In this document: in pieces, positions 1 through 5,672 of the stretch
Position numbering within the stretch: the stretch's first letter is position 1
Layout: every line of letters begins with the position of its first letter
Source: Microcaldota archaeon
GTDB lineage: Archaea > Micrarchaeota > Micrarchaeia > Norongarragalinales > WALN01
Direction of reading: 5' to 3'
Length of the DNA: 9,197 nucleotides
Assembly (NCBI GenBank): GCA_015522865.1
Contig: WALN01000026.1
Coordinates: 1-9,197 of the forward strand
Notes under the pieces: generated by a model
The model's input: only the letters and a program-made list of their open reading frames with translations
Told to the model about the DNA's origin: nothing
Database searches by the model: none
Translations under genes and position numbers: made by a program

Positions 1-108
1 ATACAGGAGCACGAATATGCAGAATTAAAAAAGAAGAAAGAAGAGGAATTAGAAAAAATAGAAAGGAAGATCCATCATCTTGTTAAGTCAAGGCTCGAGC
101 ATCGATAA
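1..108 (+). CDS. C-terminal tail of an unidentified charged, helical protein (partial)
   Basis: An open frame runs in from the left edge in frame 1 and stops with TAA at 106-108, giving 35 residues and no visible start. The tail is dominated by Lys and Glu (AELKKKKEEELEKIERK) and ends KSRLEHR, which suggests a long charged helix or coiled coil. It lies on the plus strand and converges on the tRNA-Pro gene. T-runs just after the stop (147-162) fit a transcript ending here. Nothing in these 35 residues identifies a family. The clean stop, the amphipathic composition and the downstream T-runs make a real gene end more likely than chance, but low-complexity Lys/Glu coding can arise by chance in A-rich DNA. 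Confidence 0.5.
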   Translation: MQEHEYAELKKKKEEELEKIERKIHHLVKSRLEHR

Positions 109-146
109 TTCGCAAGGTATAAATATTTCTAATTCTGCGATAACTA

Positions 147-162
147 TTTTTGATATTTTTTT
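147..162 (+). terminator. T-run terminator for the incoming plus-strand gene
   Basis: Two T-runs, five T at 147-151 and seven T at 156-162, follow the plus-strand stop codon by about 40 bases. Archaeal transcription commonly ends at such T-tracts without a strong hairpin. A weak five-pair stem (110-114 with 136-140) precedes them. Inferred from sequence only. Confidence 0.4.
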
Positions 163-177
163 CATAAACCGCACTTT

Positions 178-183
178 AAAAAA
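178..183 (-). terminator. T6 terminator directly after tRNA-Pro
   Basis: On the minus strand the discriminator base A73 of the tRNA (184) is followed at once by six T. This is a typical archaeal termination tract and probably also ends the whole superoperon transcript. No CCA is encoded, so the 3' end would be trimmed and CCA added after transcription. Confidence 0.5.
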
Positions 184-305
184 TGGGGAGACCGAGATTT
201 GAATTCCCAAGCACTTCTTTCTAAAGAAAGACCTGCACTAGAAAGAAAGCTTCTCGGGTCACCAGCTCCCAAAGCTGGTAGCATTCCAGACTAGCCCATC
301 TCCCC
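184..305 (-). tRNA. tRNA-Pro (anticodon UGG), intron-containing
   Basis: The minus strand folds into a full cloverleaf. The acceptor stem pairs GGGGAGA (305-299) with TCTCCCC (191-185) in seven perfect pairs, followed by discriminator A73 at 184. U8 is at 298, and the D arm has three pairs with a canonical AGTCTGGAA loop. The anticodon stem is CCAGC/GCTGG, and loop TTTGGGA carries anticodon UGG at 271-269. The variable loop is TGAC. The T stem is CCGAG (257-253) with CTCGG (196-192), closing T loop TTCAAAT (203-197). G35 and G36 fit known proline tRNA identity. The T arm is interrupted by 49 nt (252-204), so the precursor is 122 nt and the mature tRNA 73 nt before CCA addition. The 5' end lies two bases after the TAG of the preceding membrane-protein gene. 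No strong TATA box sits at the right distance, although weak AT-rich candidates lie at 331-341 and 359-366. Processing out of the operon transcript is therefore plausible. Confidence 0.93.
204..252 (-). other. tRNA intron in the T arm (position 53/54) with a bulge-helix-bulge fold
   Basis: A 49-nt insert separates T-stem base 53 (253) from T-loop base 54 (203). The junctions form a canonical archaeal bulge-helix-bulge. The outer helix is TGA (261-259) with TCA (202-200). The four-pair central helix is CCCG (258-255) with TGGG (209-206), including one G-U. Opposed three-base bulges are A-G|A (254-252) and A-A|T (205-203), each cut after its second base. Inside, AGC (251-249) pairs with GCT (212-210), and nine further pairs join 247-239 to 223-215 around a 15-nt loop. 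Archaeal splicing endonuclease (EndA) recognises this motif. Requiring an intact T loop makes the boundaries unambiguous, because moving either junction by one base breaks the loop consensus. Confidence 0.88.
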
Positions 306-307
306 AT

Positions 308-541
308 CTATTTTTTTCTTTTTCTACTGCTCAATATTTTGTCTATTTTTTTGCTGTTATTATAAATTTCTACAATTAAAAAGCAGGACAACATCCCAAG
401 CGAAAGTCCGGCCATCCACAAATAATTGTACATTAAGTTATTGCTTGCATGAAAATAGGCGATAGTCATTGCCACCAAATAGATGACAAATGCTAAAATT
501 ATTAATGCATTTATTATAAATAAATTCTCTTTATATTTCAT
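308..541 (-). CDS. Small two-helix membrane protein, unknown function
   Basis: The 77-residue product has two hydrophobic segments of transmembrane length, about residues 8-29 (INALIILAFVIYLVAMTIAYF) and 39-60 (YNYLWMAGLSLGMLSCFLIVEI), joined by a short polar loop. A basic C-terminal tail (KKIDKILSSRKRKK) follows and would be expected to face the cytoplasm, placing both ends inside. Its ATG overlaps the stop of the upstream gene in an ATGA. An unusually strong purine tract, GGGAGGAGG at 555-547, sits five bases before the start, so it is very likely translated and coupled to that gene. I do not recognise a family. The tRNA-Pro gene begins two bases after its TAG stop. Confidence 0.75.
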   Translation of the reverse strand: MKYKENLFIINALIILAFVIYLVAMTIAYFHASNNLMYNYLWMAGLSLGMLSCFLIVEIYNNSKKIDKILSSRKRKK

Positions 542-1275
542 TTTTTCCTCCTCCCTCTTATTCCGGGCAGTTTAAGCTCGGGGTATACTTTCGCCACGCT
601 TATTGGTGAAACAAATGGGGTTATACCACTCGACTCAAATATTTTATTAATTAAATAATATTTAACTATTGGCTTGCTATTTTTAATTTTCTCATTCTCA
701 TTCTCAAAGATCTCGTGAAGTTTAGAAAATGATATTTTTTTTGTCTCTTCTACTATTTCATTCGGGTAAAATAGCTGGATTACTTTATTGTACGCAGTAT
801 TGTGAATGGCGGCAAGTGTCATTAACACTTCCTCGTCTTCGCTCCCTTCAAACATCCTCTTTCTCACGACTCTCCATCCTTCCCAGTCTGCTATTAAAGC
901 AACCCATTTGTTTTCGGGTTTTCCCTTTAATTCTGTTTTAACAACAAAATTTTCAGTCAGTTTATTGAGGTAATAAGAAAGTGCAAAGATTTCTGCCCCC
1001 TCCTTTTTGACAACTGCTTTAAATTTTCTTTTCAAGCTAATTGGTTTTATTTTTCTAATCTCTTCAATGAGCATTTCAATATTGCCCGCTGGTTCTCCAA
1101 CTTCTTCTTCGAATATTTTATTAATCTCTTTTTTGTCAATAGGTGCATAATTAAACATTTCTTTTCTGCATACATATACTGCTGTTTTCAGTACTTCTTC
1201 TATGTTCTCTCTTCTCTCTGCTCTCAGAGAACATTTAGAAGAGGGGAAATCTGCTTCAAATAGTACGAATCCCAT
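538..1275 (-). CDS. Uncharacterised soluble 245-residue protein with a basic tail
   Basis: The product has no signal peptide or membrane span and is rich in Lys, Glu and Ile. The N-terminal half looks alpha-helical with some strands. A central segment (about 115-142) carries aromatic residues in NKWVALIADWEGWRVV. The C-terminus ends in YPELKLPGIRGRRKK, a basic tail of the kind seen on RNA- or ribosome-binding proteins. I do not recognise the family. In many archaea the slots after eL37 hold rpoP, pcc1 and prefoldin beta, and this protein shows no zinc ribbon or prefoldin pattern. It starts 13 bases after the eL37 stop and ends in an ATGA overlap with the membrane-protein gene, so it is part of the operon. 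The start at 1275 follows a weak GGCGAG element. A role in RNA processing or ribosome biogenesis is a guess from the neighbours and tail only. Confidence 0.8.
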   Translation of the reverse strand: MGFVLFEADFPSSKCSLRAERRENIEEVLKTAVYVCRKEMFNYAPIDKKEINKIFEEEVGEPAGNIEMLIEEIRKIKPISLKRKFKAVVKKEGAEIFALSYYLNKLTENFVVKTELKGKPENKWVALIADWEGWRVVRKRMFEGSEDEEVLMTLAAIHNTAYNKVIQLFYPNEIVEETKKISFSKLHEIFENENEKIKNSKPIVKYYLINKIFESSGITPFVSPISVAKVYPELKLPGIRGRRKK

Positions 1276-1288
1276 ATTTGCTCGCCTT

Positions 1289-1528
1289 TTATTTTTCAGT
1301 ATTGCTTAGAGCAAATTTCAGAGCCTTTTTTGCAGTTTCTCCAATATCTGTTGTGAATGAATATGCTCCGCCTGCAAATTCAGCTCCACATGCTTTACAT
1401 TTCCATCTTGCGTAGCCTATGCGTACAACTTCTTTCTTGCCGCATACCGGGCATTCGTATTTCTCATTTTTTTTCTCTAAAATAGCGTCTCTTCTCTTCC
1501 TGATTTTTACTCCGTATCTCGAACCCAT
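1289..1528 (-). CDS. rpl37ae: Large ribosomal subunit protein eL37 type (L37Ae, eL43)
   Basis: The 79-residue protein is a compact zinc-ribbon ribosomal protein of the 50S subunit. The two metal-binding knuckles are visible as CPVCG (C26, C29) and CKACG (C44, C47), separated by a conserved block ending IGYARWKCKACG. The basic N-terminus (MGSRYGVKIRKRRD) and the segment AGGAYSFTTDIG match the archaeal/eukaryotic L37Ae family, with near-normal length. It binds 23S rRNA. It starts 25 bases after rrp42, preceded by AAGGTAGAT as its SD. Placement straight after Rrp42 is the classic archaeal superoperon order. Confidence 0.93.
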   Translation of the reverse strand: MGSRYGVKIRKRRDAILEKKNEKYECPVCGKKEVVRIGYARWKCKACGAEFAGGAYSFTTDIGETAKKALKFALSNTEK

Positions 1529-1553
1529 TTTATCTACCTTTTCTGCATATTAT

Positions 1554-2339
1554 TTATCCAACTGCTTTTTTAACAATTTCTCTTATCTCATTACTTTTTT
1601 CAAATGCCTTGTCCAGCAATTCTATTACTTCATCTATTTTGAATCCCGCCGCACCCGATTTCTGTGCTGCACACAATATATTGTTTTCAACTGTTGTTAA
1701 GGTGAGCTTTCCGTCAGACGCAGTTTCCTCAACTTCATTTGGGTCCAGTATTATTTTATCCCCGATTTTTATGAAGGTGTTTGCTATCGGCGTTTTGTCA
1801 AATTTGAGCGTGCCTGCTGTTTCTTCTCTTATTAGTTTTTCATCTTCGTATTTTGGAATTCGCGCGTTTTTTAAAGCAGCAGCTGCCGCAATGCCTGCAG
1901 CGTCCATCATATCGCCGCAGTTATCTATTATATAGAGGTCTAAATATACCCCGATTACTTTTTCTTCGCTGATTGTTAAGGGCCCAAAGTCAATTCCCTT
2001 TGAGCTCCTTACTCCTCTGTCAATTACTCTCGCGAGTTCTATGCTTTCCTCGCTTGGCCTTCCTGCTTTGAACTCCGGGTGAGCAAGAGGCGAGAGCTCT
2101 GCGGATGTAACTAATACACCTTCCTCTTCAGAATCTGGATATGGTTCTGTGAGGTCGAATTTAACGCCTGCTACTACTTTCGTGTCACCAATATTTACAA
2201 GCGCGCTTCCTTCAGCATTTGGGATAACTCCCTTTTCGATGCTTATTTTTCTGTATTCTAAAAATTCTCTCCCATCTACTCTCTTTCCTTCTTTCAATAA
2301 ATCTTTCGCGTACGCCGCTTTAACCTCATCTAAGATCAT
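1554..2339 (-). CDS. rrp42: Exosome ring subunit Rrp42 (non-catalytic RNase PH-like)
   Basis: The 261-residue protein carries an RNase PH fold. Family features include KRVDGREFLEYR near residues 19-30, SALVNIGDTKVVAGVK, the Rrp42-type PLAHPEFKAGRPSEES insert, and EVEETASDGKLTLTT followed by QKSGAAGF near the C-terminus. Rrp42 has lost the phosphorolytic aspartates but pairs with Rrp41 to form the hexameric ring. The heterodimer interface helps bind RNA, and the exosome degrades or tails RNA from the 3' end in the cytoplasm. The ATG overlaps the rrp41 stop in an ATGA, and a near-perfect SD GAGGTGAT (2350-2343) lies inside the rrp41 end. This points to tight translational coupling, expected for a 1:1 complex. 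Confidence 0.96.
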   Translation of the reverse strand: MILDEVKAAYAKDLLKEGKRVDGREFLEYRKISIEKGVIPNAEGSALVNIGDTKVVAGVKFDLTEPYPDSEEEGVLVTSAELSPLAHPEFKAGRPSEESIELARVIDRGVRSSKGIDFGPLTISEEKVIGVYLDLYIIDNCGDMMDAAGIAAAAALKNARIPKYEDEKLIREETAGTLKFDKTPIANTFIKIGDKIILDPNEVEETASDGKLTLTTVENNILCAAQKSGAAGFKIDEVIELLDKAFEKSNEIREIVKKAVG

Positions 2340-3040
2340 CCCATCACCTCTTTTGAAATTTCCTCATATTTTTTTTTCAACGCTTTTACCTGTAGTTCGT
2401 GCACTTCTTTTGATTTTTCTTTTGCCATTTCTAGCGCTTTCTTGAACTCCTCTTTTGTGAGCAGCCCGTCCATTTGAAGCAGTAAAATCTCCTCGTTTTT
2501 TGGAGAAAATATAAGCGGGATGTCTGCTTCGCCGGTGTTATCTTCTACTTTATCTAAGTCTGCCACTATTTCGCCGTCTACTTTACCAACAGCAACTCCT
2601 GCTGGAATATCTCTCATTGGTATGCCTGCATCTGCAAGAGCAACTGCTGCAGCGGTTATTGCCGCTACTCTTGTGCCTCCATCTGACTGCAGAATTTCCA
2701 TCTGTATATTTATCATAGTTTCTGGAAATTTGTTTGTTAGCACTGCGTTTTCAAATACGTGCTTTGCGACTTTTCCAATTTCATACGCTCTCCTATTTGG
2801 GATTCCTCTTCCGTGCTCCTCTTTTGATGAGAACGGAGCCATTCGATAGTTGCAGTTTATTATTGCCCTATAGGGGTTTGCCATATGCTTTGGAACTACT
2901 TCCTGGGGTCCATAAACTCCCACCAAAGCCTTGTTGTTCCCCCATTCCACAAGTGCAGAGCCGTCTGCTCTCTTCAATACACCTGCCTCTACTTTTAATT
3001 TTCTCAATTCATCTTCTTTTCTACCATCATGCCTTTTCAT
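2336..3040 (-). CDS. rrp41: Exosome catalytic subunit Rrp41 (RNase PH-like 3'-5' exoribonuclease)
   Basis: The 234-residue protein is the active subunit of the archaeal exosome, a phosphate-dependent 3'-5' exonuclease that can also add nucleotides. Visible family features are DGRKEDELR at the N-terminus, the phosphate/RNA-binding arginine pair in GIPNRRAYEIGK (R83-R84), SDGGTRVAAITAA (119-130), and the catalytic acidic pair D167 and D173 in VEDNTGEADIP, at the six-residue spacing known from the family. Its start lies 14 bases inside the end of rrp4 and follows SD GGTGA (3050-3046). It shares an ATGA with rrp42. Length is slightly shorter than the usual ~245 residues, with a Lys-rich C-terminal helix. 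Confidence 0.97.
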   Translation of the reverse strand: MKRHDGRKEDELRKLKVEAGVLKRADGSALVEWGNNKALVGVYGPQEVVPKHMANPYRAIINCNYRMAPFSSKEEHGRGIPNRRAYEIGKVAKHVFENAVLTNKFPETMINIQMEILQSDGGTRVAAITAAAVALADAGIPMRDIPAGVAVGKVDGEIVADLDKVEDNTGEADIPLIFSPKNEEILLLQMDGLLTKEEFKKALEMAKEKSKEVHELQVKALKKKYEEISKEVMG

Positions 3041-3635
3041 TTAATTCACCTTTTTCAAGCATTTTTTTAATTCTATCTGTTAATCCAGAAGTGTGCGCTT
3101 CTTTGCATATTTTCAAAATAGCCATAACAGCCAGAGGAATATTCCCGCCTCTTAAGTATATCCTCCCATTTTTTCCAACTATTATGCTACAATTAGTATA
3201 TTCTTCAAGCATTTTTAGCATACTTCCTTTTTTCCCTATTATCCTCGGGACTTTTACGTGCTCTACTTCTATCAGCCTTCCTCCCCACAATCTCCTTGGT
3301 TCTATAAGTTCAGTATTATGAACTTCATCAACAGAACTAACTTTAGCAGAGATTATGTCGCCAATTCTGAGTCTTATCCTTGTCATCCTTCCGCTTATAG
3401 TCCCTTCATAGGGAGAGTTTATGTCTACTGCATATCTCCCGAAATTTTCGTCTTCCACAAATCCAACAACAATGTCCTCTAACTGCGGCAGATATTTTCC
3501 TTTCAATGCTATCATCCTTTCATCCTCTGCCAGCCCGACTACTGCTGCGTATGTTTTTCCGTTTTCTTTATATACTTCTCCTTTGAACGTTTTCCCTCCT
3601 GAAATTTCATCTCCAGGAACCACTATTTTTTTCAT
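3027..3635 (-). CDS. rrp4: Exosome RNA-binding cap subunit Rrp4
   Basis: The 202-residue protein has the three-part Rrp4 layout. An N-terminal beta domain opens with IVVPGDEISGG (residues 4-14). An S1 domain spans about 55-115 (DINSPYEGTISGRMTR). A KH domain spans about 120-190 with the GxxG loop as GKKG at 134-137. Rrp4 trimers sit on the Rrp41/Rrp42 ring and guide RNA into the pore. The open frame extends to a GTG at 3641, but SD GAGGTG (3646-3641) overlaps that GTG and sits five bases before the ATG at 3635, so the ATG is chosen. It lies 46 bases after SBDS and overlaps rrp41 by 14 bases. Confidence 0.96.
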   Translation of the reverse strand: MKKIVVPGDEISGGKTFKGEVYKENGKTYAAVVGLAEDERMIALKGKYLPQLEDIVVGFVEDENFGRYAVDINSPYEGTISGRMTRIRLRIGDIISAKVSSVDEVHNTELIEPRRLWGGRLIEVEHVKVPRIIGKKGSMLKMLEEYTNCSIIVGKNGRIYLRGGNIPLAVMAILKICKEAHTSGLTDRIKKMLEKGELNEKA

Positions 3636-3640
3636 TTTCA

Positions 3641-3646
3641 CACCTC
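3641..3646 (-). promoter_or_regulatory. Shine-Dalgarno site that fixes the rrp4 start
   Basis: GAGGTG on the minus strand lies five bases before the ATG at 3635. The alternative GTG at 3641 begins inside this element, so it cannot use it. This decides for the ATG. Confidence 0.7.
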
Positions 3647-3687
3647 GTTTTTTAAAAGCTCAATTTTCCTTCTCTCTCCAGCTACAT

Positions 3688-4374
3688 CTAAAGCAGTTTT
3701 GTTTGCACTTCTCCATGTGTTATTTTGTTTATTTTGTCGTAGAACTCACTTTGCATGCCTCCAATCATAGAGCATACTGCAACCAGCGAGCCGTCTTTTT
3801 CCCATTCTTCTTTTTCCAGCCCGTACTCTTTTAGAACACCGTATGCTTTTGCTGCGTATGTGGCTGGTATTCTTACCGCTATCTTAATTTTCTCAACACT
3901 TATTGGCAGTACTTCTCTAAGCTTTTCTATTGCCTCCTTTACCTGCTCCTCAAGTGGCTTGTATAAATCCACTCTTATTTTAAGCTCATCCATCGCTCTT
4001 TCTATCCTCTGCGGAGGATGCGGTGCTTTTGTCCTCGGGTCTATACAATTTGAAGCAATTGTATTTATAAGCCTCTTCCTTTTTTCCTCAAGTAATTTTC
4101 TCCTATGCTCTGTTGTAAACTGAATTTCCCCTTCTTTTAATATTCTTTTGGCAATTTCTCTTGCGTCAGTAGTACCAAATATTTCTTTTAAATTGTTTTC
4201 AGTTTGCCTCTCTCCTTTTTTTGCATCTTTAAATATCTCCTCTGTAACGAGAACTCCGCCCAAATCTTTTTTTGTCCCATTTTTGAATTCATAAGCTGGA
4301 TTTGGGTAGACCACTATTTCAAAATGTTTTCCCTCTTTATTTAGATGAGCGATAACTGTTTCTGAACTATTCAT
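3688..4374 (-). CDS. Ribosome maturation protein SBDS (Sdo1 homologue)
   Basis: The 228-residue protein matches the SBDS family over its full length. The N-terminal FYSH domain spans about 1-86 (HFEIVVYPNPAYEFKNG), a helical middle domain spans about 87-158, and the C-terminal ferredoxin-like domain runs to the end (YGLEKEEWEKDGSLVAVCSM). The family signature CIDPRTKAPHPPQRIE is at 110-125. In eukaryotes SBDS helps eject eIF6 from the 60S subunit; an equivalent 50S maturation role is inferred for archaea. The frame could begin at a TTG at 4386, but the ATG at 4374 matches where homologues start and has a GTGG upstream. A TATA-like element in the gap behind psmA may give it its own promoter. 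Confidence 0.95.
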   Translation of the reverse strand: MNSSETVIAHLNKEGKHFEIVVYPNPAYEFKNGTKKDLGGVLVTEEIFKDAKKGERQTENNLKEIFGTTDAREIAKRILKEGEIQFTTEHRRKLLEEKRKRLINTIASNCIDPRTKAPHPPQRIERAMDELKIRVDLYKPLEEQVKEAIEKLREVLPISVEKIKIAVRIPATYAAKAYGVLKEYGLEKEEWEKDGSLVAVCSMIGGMQSEFYDKINKITHGEVQTKLL

Positions 4375-4425
4375 AAATCCACACAAACCTATTTTTTATC
4401 TATTTTAGAATTGAAACAAACAAAA

Positions 4426-4433
4426 TTTTATAT
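4426..4433 (-). promoter_or_regulatory. Candidate internal promoter (TATA box) for SBDS-exosome genes
   Basis: In the 58-base gap between psmA and SBDS the minus strand reads ATATAAAA at 4433-4426, a close match to the archaeal TATA consensus. A start site about 26 bases downstream (near 4403) would give a leader of about 29 bases before the SBDS ATG. It suggests the SBDS-rrp4-rrp41-rrp42 block can be transcribed independently. Confidence 0.45.
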
Positions 4434-4444
4434 GCTCTCCAAGC

Positions 4445-5161
4445 CTATTTCGTAGTTTTTAAAAATGCATCTATTTCCTCATCACCCAAAATTTTCACTT
4501 TTTTTTCTGGTCTTTCTATTATTGCAGCATCAATTGTTTTTGATGTAAGCTTTTTTTCAGAGACTTTTTGGAGTGCCTTTGTGCAGAGCTTTAAAAGCTC
4601 TTTTCTTGATAGATTCTCTTTGTAGTTTTTCTCCATAAACTCTTCAACCCCTTTTCTCCCAGAGCCAATAGCGGTTGCTTTGTATTCGAACAGCGCTCCG
4701 GACGGGTCTATTTCAAAAAGTTGTGCTTTGGCATCAATACCGGCAACAAGCAAAGATACGCCGAATGGCCTCACACCAGCGTACTGCGTGTACATTTGCA
4801 CATAGTCGCCAATATTTTTGGCGAGAGTTTCAACATCTATCTGCTCATTGTATGTTACTCTGTATTTTTGAGCTTCCAATCTCGCGCTGTCTATAAGTTT
4901 CCTCGCATCAGCAACCAGGCCCGATGACGAAGCAGCTATATGTTTGTCTATTTGGAATATTTTCTCGTGAGATTTTCCGACAATTAATTTTGATGGAATT
5001 CTCTTTTCTGCTACCAACACAACACAATCCCTACCAACAGCTCCAATAGAAGTGCTTCCTGTTTTAACCGCTTCTCTGGCGTATTCTACCTGAAAGAGCC
5101 TGCCGTCTGGGCTGAAAACTGTTATTGCCCTATCATATGCTGCTTGAGAAGGAGGATACAT
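4445..5161 (-). CDS. psmA: 20S proteasome subunit alpha
   Basis: The 238-residue protein is the non-catalytic outer-ring subunit of the archaeal proteasome, which gates entry to the proteolytic chamber. The N-terminal alpha signature YDRAITVFSPDGRLFQVEYA spans residues 9-28. SSSGLVADARKLIDSAR and YTQYAGVRPFGVSLL are also diagnostic, as is ATAIGSGRKGVEEF. K67 in HEKIFQ aligns with the pocket lysine (K66 of Thermoplasma) that docks the HbYX tail of regulatory ATPases such as PAN. There is no catalytic N-terminal threonine, as expected for alpha. The ATG follows SD AGGTGA (5171-5166). It lies between pop5 and SBDS, the usual superoperon position; no beta subunit is in the window. Confidence 0.97.
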   Translation of the reverse strand: MYPPSQAAYDRAITVFSPDGRLFQVEYAREAVKTGSTSIGAVGRDCVVLVAEKRIPSKLIVGKSHEKIFQIDKHIAASSSGLVADARKLIDSARLEAQKYRVTYNEQIDVETLAKNIGDYVQMYTQYAGVRPFGVSLLVAGIDAKAQLFEIDPSGALFEYKATAIGSGRKGVEEFMEKNYKENLSRKELLKLCTKALQKVSEKKLTSKTIDAAIIERPEKKVKILGDEEIDAFLKTTK

Positions 5162-5236
5162 ATATTCACCTTTCTATTAATTGTTTAAACTTTTAATTCT
5201 TATCCTTTTATTAGCCAAAACTTTATTAATTTTCCT

Positions 5237-5284
5237 AAAAAGCTTTAAATCTGCTCCAAACTATTAATTTGCATTTTAAAGCTT
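5237..5284 (-). terminator. Hairpin plus T-tract between pop5 and psmA (attenuator-like)
   Basis: On the minus strand AAGCTTTAAA (5284-5275) and TTTAAAGCTT (5249-5240) form a perfect ten-pair inverted repeat around a 25-nt loop, and the second arm runs into five T (5241-5237). It begins just after the pop5 stop. It could be a partial terminator or processing site. Alternatively, the TTTAAAG arms may simply be TATA-like promoter elements for psmA. Confidence 0.35.
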
Positions 5285-5289
5285 ATTTT

Positions 5290-5601
5290 TTAATGCTTTG
5301 TGCTGAGAATTTTGTTGATTTTCCCGCTTATTTTTTTCAGCTTAATTCTCACAATACTATTTTTGTAGATGTGCTTGAGAGCAAGCGCCGCAATCACTTT
5401 TTCAAGCTCTTTTAGCGCGCATTTTATAACTACCTCCTGCTTCTCCCTATCAAAATTTTTAATTCTCACATTTGCTTCAGATGCGCCAAACGCCCCCAAA
5501 TTCTCAAAAATGGCGCTATGTATAATTGCTCTTGCTTCTTTTTCATCAAATTTTCTTTCCCCGATAATTTCCAGCTGCAAATATCTCTTTTTTTCCTGCA
5601 T
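5290..5601 (-). CDS. rnp2: RNase P protein component 2 (Pop5/Rpp14 family)
   Basis: The 103-residue product matches archaeal Pop5. It begins RYLQLEIIGERKFDEKEARAI, continues through FENLGAFGASEANVRIKNFD, and then has EVVIKCALKELEKVIAALAL, the alternating pattern of the RRM-like Pop5 fold. With Rpp30 it forms a heterotetramer that activates the catalytic RNase P RNA for 5' maturation of tRNAs. It is a little shorter than the usual ~120 residues. The ATG is preceded by SD AAGGAGA (5613-5607). Usually it sits directly next to Rpp30; here three unrelated genes lie between them. Confidence 0.88.
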   Translation of the reverse strand: MQEKKRYLQLEIIGERKFDEKEARAIIHSAIFENLGAFGASEANVRIKNFDREKQEVVIKCALKELEKVIAALALKHIYKNSIVRIKLKKISGKINKILSTKH

Positions 5602-5635
5602 TTTAATCTCCTTAGCTTCATATTGCTCTCTAAAA

Positions 5636-5645
5636 ATATAAATTT
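5636..5645 (-). promoter_or_regulatory. Candidate internal promoter (TATA box) for pop5
   Basis: The 71-base gap after the methyltransferase contains AATTTATATT on the minus strand at 5645-5636, preceded by CGAAA as a possible BRE. A start about 25 bases downstream (near 5614) would give a leader of about a dozen bases containing the pop5 SD. Its place after the three-gene insertion would let pop5 and psmA be expressed separately. Confidence 0.4.
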
Positions 5646-5672
5646 TCGTAATTATTTTGATGTTCGGCGCAC

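Noticed and set aside
117..125. TATA-like GTATAAATA on the plus strand
   Set aside because: No plus-strand gene follows it, and on the minus strand it would drive only sequence beyond the left edge that I cannot see.
1419..3834. Series of plus-strand open frames opposite the exosome genes
   Set aside because: They are Ser/Phe/Leu-rich antisense shadows of strongly conserved minus-strand genes and show no SD or family similarity.
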